A stretch of 64,000 bases of DNA from Hofstenia miamia. Its lineage: Eukaryota; Xenacoelomorpha; Acoela. The position numbers and the translations under genes are program-made. A model generated the notes under the pieces. The model searched no databases, was not told where the DNA came from, and was given only the letters and a program-made list of their open reading frames with translations. Where the stretch lies: NCBI GenBank assembly GCA_004352715.1, contig SCFE01000023.1:1216905-1280904 (forward strand). Direction: 5' to 3'. Shown one piece after another: positions 12,719 through 24,101 of the stretch (its first letter is position 1; the number at the start of each line of letters is the position of its first letter).

Positions 12719-13718
12719 NNNNNNNNNNNNNNNNNNNNNNNNNNNNNNNNNNNNNNNNNNNNNNNNNNNNNNNNNNNNNNNNNNNNNNNNNNNNNNNNNN
12801 NNNNNNNNNNNNNNNNNNNNNNNNNNNNNNNNNNNNNNNNNNNNNNNNNNNNNNNNNNNNNNNNNNNNNNNNNNNNNNNNNNNNNNNNNNNNNNNNNNNN
12901 NNNNNNNNNNNNNNNNNNNNNNNNNNNNNNNNNNNNNNNNNNNNNNNNNNNNNNNNNNNNNNNNNNNNNNNNNNNNNNNNNNNNNNNNNNNNNNNNNNNN
13001 NNNNNNNNNNNNNNNNNNNNNNNNNNNNNNNNNNNNNNNNNNNNNNNNNNNNNNNNNNNNNNNNNNNNNNNNNNNNNNNNNNNNNNNNNNNNNNNNNNNN
13101 NNNNNNNNNNNNNNNNNNNNNNNNNNNNNNNNNNNNNNNNNNNNNNNNNNNNNNNNNNNNNNNNNNNNNNNNNNNNNNNNNNNNNNNNNNNNNNNNNNNN
13201 NNNNNNNNNNNNNNNNNNNNNNNNNNNNNNNNNNNNNNNNNNNNNNNNNNNNNNNNNNNNNNNNNNNNNNNNNNNNNNNNNNNNNNNNNNNNNNNNNNNN
13301 NNNNNNNNNNNNNNNNNNNNNNNNNNNNNNNNNNNNNNNNNNNNNNNNNNNNNNNNNNNNNNNNNNNNNNNNNNNNNNNNNNNNNNNNNNNNNNNNNNNN
13401 NNNNNNNNNNNNNNNNNNNNNNNNNNNNNNNNNNNNNNNNNNNNNNNNNNNNNNNNNNNNNNNNNNNNNNNNNNNNNNNNNNNNNNNNNNNNNNNNNNNN
13501 NNNNNNNNNNNNNNNNNNNNNNNNNNNNNNNNNNNNNNNNNNNNNNNNNNNNNNNNNNNNNNNNNNNNNNNNNNNNNNNNNNNNNNNNNNNNNNNNNNNN
13601 NNNNNNNNNNNNNNNNNNNNNNNNNNNNNNNNNNNNNNNNNNNNNNNNNNNNNNNNNNNNNNNNNNNNNNNNNNNNNNNNNNNNNNNNNNNNNNNNNNNN
13701 NNNNNNNNNNNNNNNNNN
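12719..13718. other. Assembly gap of exactly 1000 N
   Basis: A round-number N run between two nearly identical 242-bp blocks. Any long open frame across it is an artefact of translating N. See the finding on overlapping contig ends. Confidence 0.98.
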
Positions 13719-13960
13719 GATCACTGGCATTGCAAATACACGTTATTTCTCAGATTCTCTTTCAGTATTTTATTAAATAATTTTAATTTAGGTTGATATC
13801 TTATATCATTGTCTAAGGCATTCCACAATTTGATTATATTTAAGCTAAAGGAACTGTCCCAGAATTTAGTGCTATTTTTTAGTATTGATGCTGCTTTATT
13901 ACCTCTGTTGGTCTTGTTGATGAATCTATCAAGAAACTTAATTGATTTATGATCAAACAT
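13719..13960 (-). pseudogene. LINE C-terminal fragment, copy 2 of a 242-bp duplicate
   Basis: Same 79-codon minus frame as copy 1, with five base changes in 242. It begins at the first base after the N run. After 13960 the sequence is unrelated to the left flank of copy 1. Confidence 0.65.
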
Positions 13961-14355
13961 GAATTTATGGAATAGATTTAAAGATTGAAGTTTTATAGTT
14001 TCGTATGGAGGTAAAATTATATATTATAGTATAGTCCTCTAGAATTTTTCATAAGATTGTATTTAGCTTCATTAAAAACAATAAAAACTCAAGCAAACAT
14101 TTGAAACCTAATAAAAGAACCACTGCAAACAACAATCTGCAAAATGCACACAAAATTTCAGTGCGTTTTATTTAACAAATAATCTCATTATGGGGATGAA
14201 TACACCTCAGTGGGCAAAGCGATGAGGTTACAAAATACTTTCATTCAGAGTATCTCATAAATTTAATTCTAATAAAAGTTAAACGTAGTATATTTGCTAA
14301 TATAATACAACATACAACATTTTAAATCTAGAAATTAATATTCTAATATATAATA

Positions 14356-14393
<38 letters not shown>

Positions 14394-14760
14394 TGTATAT
14401 GTGGTTATGTGTATCCATTGATGTGGTAAACACAGTAAAAGTCGGGGCAATTTGTATTTACCATGCTTGTGTACAAATTGTGTTTTTCAGATTTTGTCAA
14501 ATTTTATGTGTAATATTCTTCAACTCAATATATTTGCAAAACGATACAATTCAACTACATACCAAAAATATAATATATAATAATAATAATTGTGTGTGTT
14601 TATATATGTGGTGAGCTCAGTGTAAGAAATCAGTAAATGTGTTTAGCATGCTTGTGTCTCCAACTGTGTTTTGTTGATGTAGAAGCGCAATTATTATTAT
14701 TTTTTAAATTTTATGTAATTTTTTTCTACTATATTGTCATTGTCCAAATTGTTCCAAATA
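13961..14760. other. Non-coding stretch with an (AT)n microsatellite
   Basis: Contains an AT run at about 14361-14391. No conserved peptide is recognised, and the 74-codon frame that starts at its end is probably chance. Confidence 0.5.
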
Positions 14761-14762
14761 TC

Positions 14763-16195
14763 AGAGTTGCTCGATGAAAACAAGTTATTCAAGGCCATAT
14801 TTACGGTTATATAAGATTGAAGCTGCATGGAATTGTACTTGATATAGAGGGGCTAATATATTATACTTTCGTCTGTATTCACTAACACGATCATGCTTAC
14901 GTGCAAAATTTAATGTTTTTAATGCCCAATTAAAAGTTTTTGATAAAAAATAGCGGCTTTTTATATTAAAATTTATAAATAAAAATGAACAATAATGTAA
15001 TTGCGATGAACAAAATGCATGCAATAATTGAACGTGATAATCTGGTCGTAAATTTCTAAGGTGGTATAAGTATCTAGCGCCAGAAGCCATTTTTTGTATT
15101 TTGTTTAGGAGAAAATTATTAAATTTTAAATCTTTGTCAATATCAACACCTAAATATGTAACATGATCACTTTGTTTTATCTGAACGCTGTTAACAGTTA
15201 ATTCGATCTTGTTTGTTATTTATTTACAGAATTTGAGGGAAAATATAACGAATTGCGTTTTTTCAATATTGATTTATAATCGATTGAATGTGAAATAGCT
15301 ATGAAGATTTTCAATATCACTTTGTAAATTTTTCGTGGCCTTAAATGCAATACTATCAGCATTTATGAGGCAAATTGATATATTTCACTATATGATCTAC
15401 ATGTTTCATAATGCCATTTACATATATTGCAAATATTATTGGCCCTAGTAGTGTGCCTTGAGGCACTCCTCCGTCGGTTTTAATATAATCATCAGATTTC
15501 ATATTATTCATTAATACACGTTGTTTTCTGTTTTCTAAAAAACTTATAAGTAACTTAATTGAATTTTGTTGAAATACGAAATTTTTAAGTTCAATCGCCA
15601 AAATTTCAAAATTCATTGAATTAAAGGCTTTGCTTAACCCTGGGGTCATATATGACCCCACCATTTTAGAGTATCGCTGTGGTTTATCTATTGTGAGACA
15701 GAAAATATCGTTTCTGCAGCCCAAAGTCCCACATATGACCCGTAAAAGGTTTGGTGCCAAGATTGTGCAACACATTTACATAATTGCATCACAAAGATGG
15801 CGGATTTTGTGAATGAGCATATTGTTGTCAAGTCGTGGTTTTTAAATTGATTATGTGCCTTTTATAGCAGAGTTAGAAAAATTTGAAAGTATTACAATAA
15901 ATATTTTTTGCCTCGTAAGTATTTAAAAGCTGTTTTTGTTTGATGTTTACTATAAGTAAGTTTGCTATATGTAATGAACTACCAACCATAAGGCCCATCG
16001 GGTCATATATGACCCGAGGCCAAATTTGTAACAAATTTGCCAAAAATTGCAACACTCACATTTTTACAATTATCTGATCAATTGTAACTGCGTGTGACCA
16101 AAAAAAAATTTTTTAGCTACTGCTTGACGTTTTGGGTTCCCCAGGGTTAAGTATAAAAGGCCTATGCAACTAGATTTATTTTGGGGTTTATTTGA
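14763..16195 (-). pseudogene. CR1-like LINE RT (family 1) interrupted by a piggyBac-like MITE
   Basis: Minus-strand reverse transcriptase. Motif A appears as YLSKAFNSM at the insertion point. Then comes FLENRKQRVLMNN, GGVPQGTLLGPIIFAIYVNG near 15430-15480, and after decay MASGARYLYHLRNL (ORF 14785-15090), which matches MASGIKYLYHLRHV of the copy at 7571. The usual catalytic Asp of motif A is Tyr and the second Asp is Asn, so the RT was inactive or has decayed. A 509-bp element (15638-16146) sits inside motif A. Its removal with one TTAA leaves the reading frame continuous into SCIGLLY upstream. 5'-truncated near 16195, next to an ATA/ATT run. Confidence 0.78.
15638..16146. mobile_element. piggyBac-like MITE
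   Basis: A 509-bp non-coding element with ends CCCTGGGG (left) and CCCCAGGG (right), flanked by TTAA at 15634-15637 and 16147-16150. TTAA duplication and CCC-starting inverted ends are the hallmark of the piggyBac superfamily. Immediately inside the left end is a perfect 20-bp palindrome centred on GGTCATATATGACC (15641-15660). A second, 18-bp one lies at 15999-16016. No transposase is encoded; the two 60-codon frames over it carry no recognisable motif. The insertion interrupts a LINE reverse transcriptase frame. Confidence 0.85.
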
Positions 16196-16220
16196 TAATA
16201 ATAATAATCATAGCATTAAT
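16196..16220. repeat. Short ATA/ATT run
   Basis: ATAATAATAATAAT at the junction between two minus-strand LINE fragments. It probably represents the 3' tail of the upstream fragment, because these LINEs end in ATT repeats. Confidence 0.6.
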
Positions 16221-16510
16221 AAGAAAATTTAATAATAATGTGTAAAAGATTATGACTTAAGCAACAACAAATACACTAAAACTGAAAATTCCCCAAGCGT
16301 GTAATACTTTTGAGCTCCTAGGATGTTTTGATGACTTAATAGAATGTCTTAATTTCTTTTTGAATATTCGTAGACTTTTTGCTAACCATATATCTATTTC
16401 TAGTCTGTTCCATTCCTTTGCAGTATTTACTGTAAAAGAATTTTGCCAGTATTTCGATTTAATCATAGGAAAGACTATGCACGCCGATCTTTGGGATTGC
16501 AATGTGTCAC
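16221..16510 (-). pseudogene. LINE C-terminal fragment
   Basis: The minus frame 16257-16502 reads IKSKYWQNSFTVNTA, KEWNRLEIDIWLAKS, then FKKKLRHSIKSS. This is the same C-terminal layout as EIKSKYWKNSV and FKKLLKHNLL in the copy at 9650. Only the last part of the polyprotein is present, and the frame ends at 16257. Its 3' end abuts the next LINE. Confidence 0.65.
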
Positions 16511-16995
16511 ATTATCTATTAACTTTAATGACTGTTTAATTTAGTCGCATATGTAATACTTAGGAATGAGCTGCCTGTGTGTTGTTAAATATTTGCTGAT
16601 AACTTGTTTGTCAATATTAAACAGAATCCAGCTCTGTTGAAGACGCTATTTATTTGCTCCCGTTGCTTTATGCATATACCAAGTAATAGCATGCCTACAT
16701 ACGCAAAGTTACTGAGTACAAAGAAATTTATAAAAATGGCTCTTGGATGATGTTTTTAATTTCTCTGATATTCTGCACTCCTTGTTTCATTTTCCTGATG
16801 GTCTTGTTCGAAAAAATATAGCTTTGGAAAAAGTGGAATAATAGTATAAAAATAAATATTATTTAATAATAACAATATTTTATTCTTTTGTTTTTTTTAC
16901 AAATCAAGTGATTAACACTTATGAAGAATTAAAACAATAAATACAAATTAACTTGGTTCTGAAAAAATACTTTGTCTTGGTTTCAAAATTTTATT
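16511..16995. other. Non-coding stretch
   Basis: No gene recognised. It may hold decayed LINE 3' sequence, but nothing aligns convincingly by eye. Confidence 0.35.
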
Positions 16996-16999
16996 GTCC

Positions 17000-18640
17000 T
17001 TGATGATATAAACAGTTGGTTTTCATTGTTCAATAGCTTTGTTATAATTTATGGACTTTGTCCTATAATTTGATAAGTAGTTGGATCTTCTTCGTTTTAG
17101 TGAAATTTTCAAACAAATAATATAGTCCATTTGTATGGTAGAATGGGAGATTTTCCCTTTTAGTGCGAATCGGGAATTCTTCATGACCCCATTCAGTTTA
17201 ATGTATGATCAACACTTCAAATCAGACGAAGATCAAATAACGATTTACATTTGACACGTGACATAAATTGTTGTATTTACTTCTACACAGATATCATACC
17301 ATTAATGACACCAGTATTCTAAAGATGATGTGACTATAGCTAAATAAATAAGCAAAACATAAAGTAAGTTTGTTAACAAAGTGATTATTTTTCGTAACAT
17401 ATGTGGTCCATTTTAAATTGCATCATAACTTTACTAACTTAACTTCTGTGGTATACTTTTGTTTTCTTTTGAAGATTTAATATAATTTCTTCAGATTTGC
17501 TAACATTAATAAAAACATAATTTTCAGTATACCTTTCTTTTACCATCTTAATTGTGCGACTTTGTCTTTCATTCATAGAAGATAGCAGTGTCATCATCAA
17601 ATGAATATATATTTGGTCCTAATACATAACAAAGTCTTACCACTTTAAGCATGCAAATATAGAAGCATATTATATCATATTCCAATTTAATGCAATTTTT
17701 ATCTTCATAATTTTTACATCTTTTACTTAAAGTTCTTGTGGATCATTATTATAATGCCACGCATAACATTATCAAGAGCTTTTTGAAAATCAAAAAAGGC
17801 AATCTTGATTGAAGCATCCAGGTCAGACCTGTCAACGAGCCGAGCTTGATCAGAGCATTTGATATACAACGAGCCCAAAACGAGCCTTTATTAAGCCAAG
17901 CCAATTTATACTTCTGCTTTTTAATTTGCTTATGCAGATTTTTCTTATTTTTTATTCAATATACCTTTTTTATAATCATATTTTAAAATGTTTATTAAAT
18001 AATTAGGAAGAGCTATCTAACAATTTCTGAGAATGCAGTATTTTTTGAAAAAACATCGAGCTAAAACGAGCCTCATTGAACGGTTCTATGTGGCGAGCCG
18101 AGCCGAAAATACTCAAAAGTAAAACGAGCCAAACCGAGCCAAGCTTCAAAATATCGGCTCGTTGACAAGTCTGATCCAGGTAATTGATATTTTACGCGAA
18201 TTTAGCCAAATAACGTTGATTTATATTTAATAACACTAAGTTGATGATTCTAATAAATCAACAATTTTATCAATCAGGAGTAGTTGATATTGAGCAATTG
18301 ATTTTCAAAGATTGTTTTGGTGGCAAACGAATTACGTCATCACAGTTGAAAGATGTTGCATTAGCTTCGTTTAAAGAAGAAATGACTAATATAGAAATTG
18401 GGTTTAATTAATTCTTCCAAAATATATTCCTCCGATTTATTTCCAGAAGTAAACTTTCCCATTTAACATCTGGCATCTTAAAATCGCCACAAATGACTAC
18501 AAATCTATTTTTAGTTAAATGCTAGTGAGAGTGACAAAATCGAATCCATCCTGATAATTGTACAACAGATCAATAAGTTTCACATTTTTTGGTCAATATT
18601 TTTTAAACCAGGATGGAATATAAAATCATATGAATAATAT
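17000..18640 (-). pseudogene. Decayed LINE with APE endonuclease and RT pieces, split by a MITE
   Basis: On the minus strand an apurinic-endonuclease-like motif FVVICGDFKMPDVKW (18457-18504) resembles the LGDFN-P-I-W motif of LINE endonucleases. After a short degenerate stretch the RT motif A appears as KIAFFDFQKALDNV (about 17765-17815), keeping the catalytic Asp. The YxDD box follows as SFDDDTAIFY (about 17575-17605). Downstream RT sequence towards 17000 is heavily decayed. The distance between endonuclease and RT is too short for a full element, so an internal deletion is likely. The MITE at 17824-18173 is inserted just upstream of motif A and carries a perfect 8-bp target duplication. Confidence 0.7.
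17824..18173 (+). mobile_element. hAT-like MITE, GAGCC-rich family, copy 1
   Basis: 350 bp. Starts CAGACCTGTCAACGAGCC and ends GGCTCGTTGACAAGTCTG, so the termini are 18-bp inverted repeats with one mismatch. Flanked by a perfect 8-bp duplication ATCCAGGT (17816-17823, 18174-18181). Both arms carry several ACGAGCC, CCGAGCC and GAGCTTG units, and the A+T-rich centre has a conserved TATTAAATAAT-type block. There is no open frame. It interrupts a minus-strand LINE RT. The 8-bp duplication and CAG ends suggest hAT. Confidence 0.88.
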
Positions 18641-18688
18641 TGCTACAGTAGGAAAGGAAAAGATATTAACACAGCAAATTTCCAGCAT

Positions 18689-18746
18689 TGCTTGAAATGC
18701 TATAATACAAATTGTTTTGCTTGAAATGCTATAATACAAATTGTTT
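18689..18746. repeat. Tandem duplication of a 29-bp unit
   Basis: TGCTTGAAATGCTATAATAC plus nine more bases is present twice in a row (18689-18717 and 18718-18746) without mismatch. Short local duplication, no known function. Confidence 0.85.
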
Positions 18747-18914
18747 AAACGCAAACGATAAGGTATTCACCATAATTAAATGCATGTTAACAATGCTTCG
18801 ACCTTCAACTGCATATTTCAAATTGAATAATGAAAATGCAATCATTCAGTGGTATAATGGAACCTATAATTTAACCATTAAATGCTATTGCTTGTTAACC
18901 ATGGGCTCAAATAT

Positions 18915-19249
18915 CAGACTTTTCAACGAGCTGACATTTCCAAGCTCGGCTCGGTTCGTTTAAATTTTGTGTAAGCTCGGCTCGGCTCGCCACATAAAAT
19001 CTTTGAATGAGGCTCGTTTTAGCTAGGTATTTTTTTAAAAATATTGTGCTCAAGGAATTTTTTACATAGCTCTTCCTATTATTTAATAAACATTTCTTAA
19101 ATAAGATTATAGGAAAGGCATACTGACTGCAAAAAATAAGAAAAATCTACATAATCAAACTAACAAGCAGAACTATAAACTTGCTTTTCCTAAAATAGGC
19201 TCGTTGTATATCAAATACTGTACTCAAGCTCGGCTCGTTGACAAGTCTG
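18915..19249 (-). mobile_element. hAT-like MITE, GAGCC-rich family, copy 2 (inverted)
   Basis: 335 bp, in the opposite orientation to copy 1 and only 741 bp from it. Left end CAGACTTTTCAACGAGCTGA, right end TCGTTGACAAGTCTG. Perfect 8-bp duplication TCAAATAT (18907-18914, 19250-19257). The interior is the reverse complement of the family interior, with GGCTCG units and a TATTATTTAATAAAC block. Confidence 0.87.
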
Positions 19250-19257
19250 TCAAATAT

Positions 19258-19795
19258 CAATTGAACTTGGCAATTTTTATAAATGCAGTAAGTTTAGTTC
19301 ATTAAATATTTAGTTTGTACTTGAATCTCATTGTGATAGATTCAGATTTCAGATTGTTAATGCATGGTTTTGAGCATGCTTATTAGGTCCTTAAGTGGTC
19401 CAGGTGTGTACGCGGGTTTTCTGATTAGATTACATCAAGGACATACTAAATCACAAGGACGGAAATTCAGAACAACGAGGGTGAACAACATGCGTGGGCT
19501 GATGTTATGCATTGACATAAACTAAATTTTTGCGATTTTTGTATTATAGAAACTTATTTAAAATATGCAGTAGTTGAAAGATTTTGACGTAAAATTATGA
19601 ATTATGACATATACACAAGCGATATTCAGTAAAATTAACTGATTCAACATTAAAAGATATACAATACTCAAAATACAAAATATCATAATTAGTTGTTTGT
19701 AAAAATTTCTTACGAGTTGAAGCGCAACAATCGAACTTCAAGGAACTTGAAAGGGTGATTATTAGTCCCTTTAAAAAACGTATTCCAAAATCTCT
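19258..19795. other. Non-coding stretch
   Basis: No recognisable gene, repeat or inverted-repeat element. Confidence 0.4.
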
Positions 19796-20358
19796 TTATA
19801 AGGCATCTTTGCGAAGAAAATTGAAAAGATGAATACAATAAATTTCTTCAAATGCCTTAGAAACACATGTGAAACAGTGTCTGTTACATTTTTTGAAGTA
19901 AAGATATGAAAGTTGAGCAAAACTTAACAACTGACGACTTGGTAACTTCAGCATACCATGTGAAACTTCTTCTGTATAAAGTGAAGGAACTTCGTTTTCA
20001 TAAAATATATATTCATCTAAGAGATTTTCTTTGGAGGTTACATAACAAGGAATGTACAATAAGATGCTGTTTTCTTCTGAAGATAGATCATTTATTAAAG
20101 TAAATACTTCCTCAAGGAGTTTATCACAAGAAAGCAGGAGACAGGAAATAGATGTAATAATATTTTCTTTCAAACAGCATATCTCCAATTTTGCGTGCAA
20201 CTTCATTCGTAAGACTTTGACACTTGCAGAGAACTGACTTACATCAATATAGTAATTAGCACAACACATTGGCCTGAATAAGACAATATTTACGAATTTT
20301 GCAATGAGTTTTAGTGAAGCAAATAATATTGCCTTATAGTGCCGAATTTTGCTTCAAT
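19796..20358 (-). CDS. Unidentified open frame, possibly a DNA-transposon remnant
   Basis: A 157-codon frame from ATG 20269 to the stop at 19796. The frame stays open upstream to about 20358, so the ATG need not be a start. Near the C-terminal half it reads LLYIPCYVTSKEN, then EEVSHGMLKLPSRQL, then LSYLYFKKC. The layout YxxxYVxxK followed by about 30-40 residues and xxxxGxLxxPS resembles the C-terminal part of some THAP/P-element-like transposases. I recall this pattern only by eye and no catalytic residues can be shown. It could equally be an exon of a host gene or a chance frame. It is the longest gap-free open frame in this part of the window. Confidence 0.3.
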
Positions 20359-20828
20359 TCGATCAGATTAACTTGCCAAAGAGAACATAAGAAAGGAGGC
20401 TCAAAGTCAGACAATAAAAACTTTGTTATATCAACATAATCCATTGAGAGAATACCACAAAGCATTAGACGTATCCCAAATTAGTAGTTAGCAATACAAA
20501 GTTTACATACAATCTATAAATACATGCATCAAAGTTATCAAACAATAATTTGAAAATATATATCTTTGTAAAGCATGTGTAACGCTAAGAATTATACGTT
20601 TTTGTAACTGAATTAGCTAAATATAGCATATAATTTAAAAATAATATTTAAAATTAAGTATAAAATAGCCAGTAGAATTATTTATACAGAAAGAATACAA
20701 TGCAATGTACTAGCAATAAAATGAAAATTACTTTGAAATGTCTTTGGTTTACCTCTCAGTATTGAACAAACTGAGTAACCAAAGACGGGGTAAAGCCCAG
20801 CAGAATTTTCAAAATATTGAGAAAAAAG
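20359..20828. other. Non-coding stretch
   Basis: Nothing recognised between the open frame and the next MITE. Confidence 0.4.
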
Positions 20829-20836
20829 CTCATATC

Positions 20837-21029
20837 CAGGGGCGTACCCAGGGGGGACATGGTGGAATGTCCCTCCCGTCAGGTTTCCAAATTTAATTTT
20901 GATTGGATAAATCAAAAAATGTTTCGTAAAAAATTGAAAAATTTAAAATCTAGGATCGTGAAATGCATTCCCCCCCATTAGGGAGTAACAATGATGTCCC
21001 CTCGTCAAAAAATCCTGGGTACGCCCCTG
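20837..21029 (-). mobile_element. hAT-like MITE, CAGGGGCGTA family, copy B (inverted)
   Basis: 193 bp, reverse orientation to copy A. Left end CAGGGGCGTACCCAGG, right end CCTGGGTACGCCCCTG, perfect inverted repeats. Perfect 8-bp duplication CTCATATC (20829-20836, 21030-21037). Shorter than the other copies, owing to a small internal loss. Confidence 0.87.
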
Positions 21030-21037
21030 CTCATATC

Positions 21038-21526
21038 TCTATTCTCTAAGGACCTGTTATTCGATTACTCGATCTGATTTTCTAAGTTCAGAATTAATAA
21101 ATTCTGAATGTAAAGTGAATGTTTGTAATGCATGTCTATGTTAATCTATTCCGATTGTAACCCACATAATCTAATAGATAACTAGGCTTGTTACAAAGAT
21201 ATTTAGATTAAAACTCAAACTCATTTATGCCATTTTGTTGGTTATTTTTTTAAACGACTTGCTTTTTTAAATTAACAATTAAAATACATTTTGTTGATGA
21301 ATTTGGTTGAGAGTTTTGACAATAAGTTTTAGTTTGGGAAACTAACCAAAATGGAAAAATTTCAGGATTAGTGAATCTTAAAAGCATTCAAAAATGCCCA
21401 TTTTATTTAATATATCTTGCAGTTTCATAAAAGTAAAAAATTTTCAGATTCTGATGCATATAATCCAAAGTTGTAATAAGTAGTTTGAATACTTGCTCTA
21501 AGCCTGCAAAACAAATACTTATGTCA
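21038..21526. other. Non-coding stretch between two MITEs of one family
   Basis: No recognised feature. Confidence 0.4.
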
Positions 21527-21534
21527 CGCCAGCC

Positions 21535-21746
21535 CAGGGGTGTACACAGAATTTTCTGACGGGGGGGACATCATCGTCATTTTTGAAAATATTGAGAAAT
21601 TAGAGCCTAAAAAATGCATCTCACGATCCTAGATTTTAAATTTTTCTATTTTTTACGAAAAATTTTTTGATTTATCCAGTCAAAATCAATTTTGGAAACC
21701 TGACGGGGAGACATTCCACCATTTCCCCCCCCTGCCTACGCCACTG
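21535..21746 (+). mobile_element. hAT-like MITE, CAGGGGCGTA family, copy C
   Basis: 212 bp in the same orientation as copy A, with ends CAGGGGTGTACACAG and CTGCCTACGCCACTG. The putative 8-bp duplication is degenerate (CGCCAGCC against CGCCATGG). The interior matches copy A in several blocks, including the segment that gives a false open frame starting ATG 21667. It looks older than copies A and B. Confidence 0.78.
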
Positions 21747-21754
21747 CGCCATGG

Positions 21755-24095
21755 TATTATTCTACAGGGAAGAAAGAGCCGTAGCAAATTCAACAACCAA
21801 CAGTTACCATCTTAAAATCAACTATAATCGTTGCCCTCGAGCACATAATAAATGGATTCACTTCTAAGTAAAAGAAACTCTCTTCTCAAATATTTTCCAA
21901 ATATTTCATTTCTGAATCAATCTTAAGTTCGCCGAAACAAATTCAACAAATTATATAAATCAATAGAGTAGATGTCGTTACAAAATCATGCATTTTAAGA
22001 TTCAATTTTAAGTTTCAACAATAAGCTTAAATGCACAACACTAAAAAATTCAAATTTTCAATAGACATGTTGCGCCTTATTGCTGAGATAAGACGATTTA
22101 ATTTTAACAATGCATTTCTCTTGAAATGTAATGCTCTATATATGTGTCTGACAATAGATTGAATTTTTTCTCATTTCTATTCTCCTTATAGTTAAGCAGA
22201 CATTGCACAAATGCATGCAATTCAAAAACAATTTTGCTATTCTGTTTTTAATATTACTTCGTCTCAATGTAAAATTCACAATGCGATAAAATTATTAACT
22301 GCGATTTACTCATTTTCAAAAGGCATGAAATTTTCTGAAAATTCGAGAATATCACCCATAAGAACGTAAATTTGTGAATCTATTGTAACTTTCGAATTGG
22401 TTAATTTCACATTTTAATAGGCGTATGTTATGCGGTTCAAATTTGCAAAGTTGTTAGGCCGGCTATGTATGACTTAGTTTGGGATTTTGATAAATATATA
22501 GTAAAATTTATTTGGGCTTAGAATTACTACAAAGCATGCTTTGTTTGCACTGCAAAAATATACCAAATTCCCTTTATTGGATAAAAACGAGGTAATGAAG
22601 TTAGCAACAGGTAAGTACTTGATCTACAAAAATCTGTAATCCAAATGATTGGATTAGTATAAAGTCTAAACATTAAATGCTTTTGAAGCATAGAATAACA
22701 TTTTTCCAAAGTAATTGTTGTAAGGTTTTTTAACAAACTTGTAAAAAAAATTCATGATTTATGTGCTTAAATCCTCATGGGCAAATACTGTTTTTTATAG
22801 TTTGATTTAGTGTAACTTGCATCATCCATTTTTCACGTATAGCTGTTTTTCTAAGTTATTAAAATACGGTAATCATATATATATATATATATATTGCTCT
22901 TTCTTTTTTATGATAAAGTTTTTGATTTGGAAGTAGTTTATTATACATTATTTAGGATACTTTTAATAAATGTAAAAATTACAGTATGTAGCATGTAAGA
23001 TATCTGTTCTTACGTAGACTTTTAATACAACAAATGTCTATTTTAGAGATGTTCAAGAATACTTTAACATTTTATTGTATTTACAAATTATTTTATATAA
23101 GGCTAAACATTTTCAAATACTGTATTAAAGAGCTACATCGGGTAATTGTCCAAAAACAATTAGCTGATTTTTATATAGAAGTCATTGATACTATTGGTCA
23201 CTTCGGAATATGGATAACTTATTCCATAGCGCCGTTAGCATTTTAGATTAAAAAGCGATTTCTTTAGAACGTCGAAGAGTTATTCCATTTGAATGCGTAC
23301 AATGCGATTTTTGAAATATTTGATCAGAACTCCTCAAACATGTTTGTTGTTGACCTGAATGCAATTAGTTCGCAAATTTGCTGTTTATAAAGGCTAATTG
23401 TGCAGAAGAACTACATGGGCTGAATAAATGACAAACATCAGACGAATGTTTATGGAAAGAGATAATCAGTCGACTCAAAGGGACAGTTATTTATAATATT
23501 CCCTGTTAGACCCAGTCAACAATCAATCAAAATGCACAGTAATCGCATGTGTACTAGATCTGGCAGATTTTGCTATTTAAATTCTATCAGGGAAAACTAA
23601 TTATATATATATATATATATATATAAGATGCTATGTGCAAAACTCCATATTTATTGAAGTCAACGTAAAAATATCTAATGAAGAACATGTCTGCATATCA
23701 GTCATTATATACAAATTTTGTATATATACAATTTAAAAAACAGTAGTATATATTTAAGAAGAGATTCGGGCTGTTAAATGTCAAGAATTTTAATGAAAGG
23801 CTTTCACTAGAAGGATAGTGTAATTAAGAATTTCGTGAAGCCCCTAAAATTCAATGAACTTCATAAAAACATTAAAATAGCTACATACTTCATATATTTA
23901 TTCAAAAAATATTAACCTAACCCCAACTTTTACCTTTTTTAAAGGACAAACCGTTTTTCCACATTTACACAGAATTTTCTTCAAATTTGCATGTTCATGA
24001 AATCTAAATACCATAAAGGTTTTTCATTCTCTTATATTTGATCGAAATCCTCTTATTCTATTTTTTTCTTTTGCTTCAGTGTATAGTCAGAGATT
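21755..24095. other. Non-coding stretch with two (AT)n microsatellites
   Basis: AT runs lie at about 22874-22894 and 23602-23625. The frames near 22527 and 23034 have no recognisable motif. No other structure seen. Confidence 0.45.
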
Positions 24096-24101
24096 AAAGA
24101 A

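Noticed and set aside
12700-13776. Open frames of more than 300 codons across the N run
   Set aside because: They consist almost only of untranslated N; the same applies to the frames over 45590-46136 and 47387-48110.
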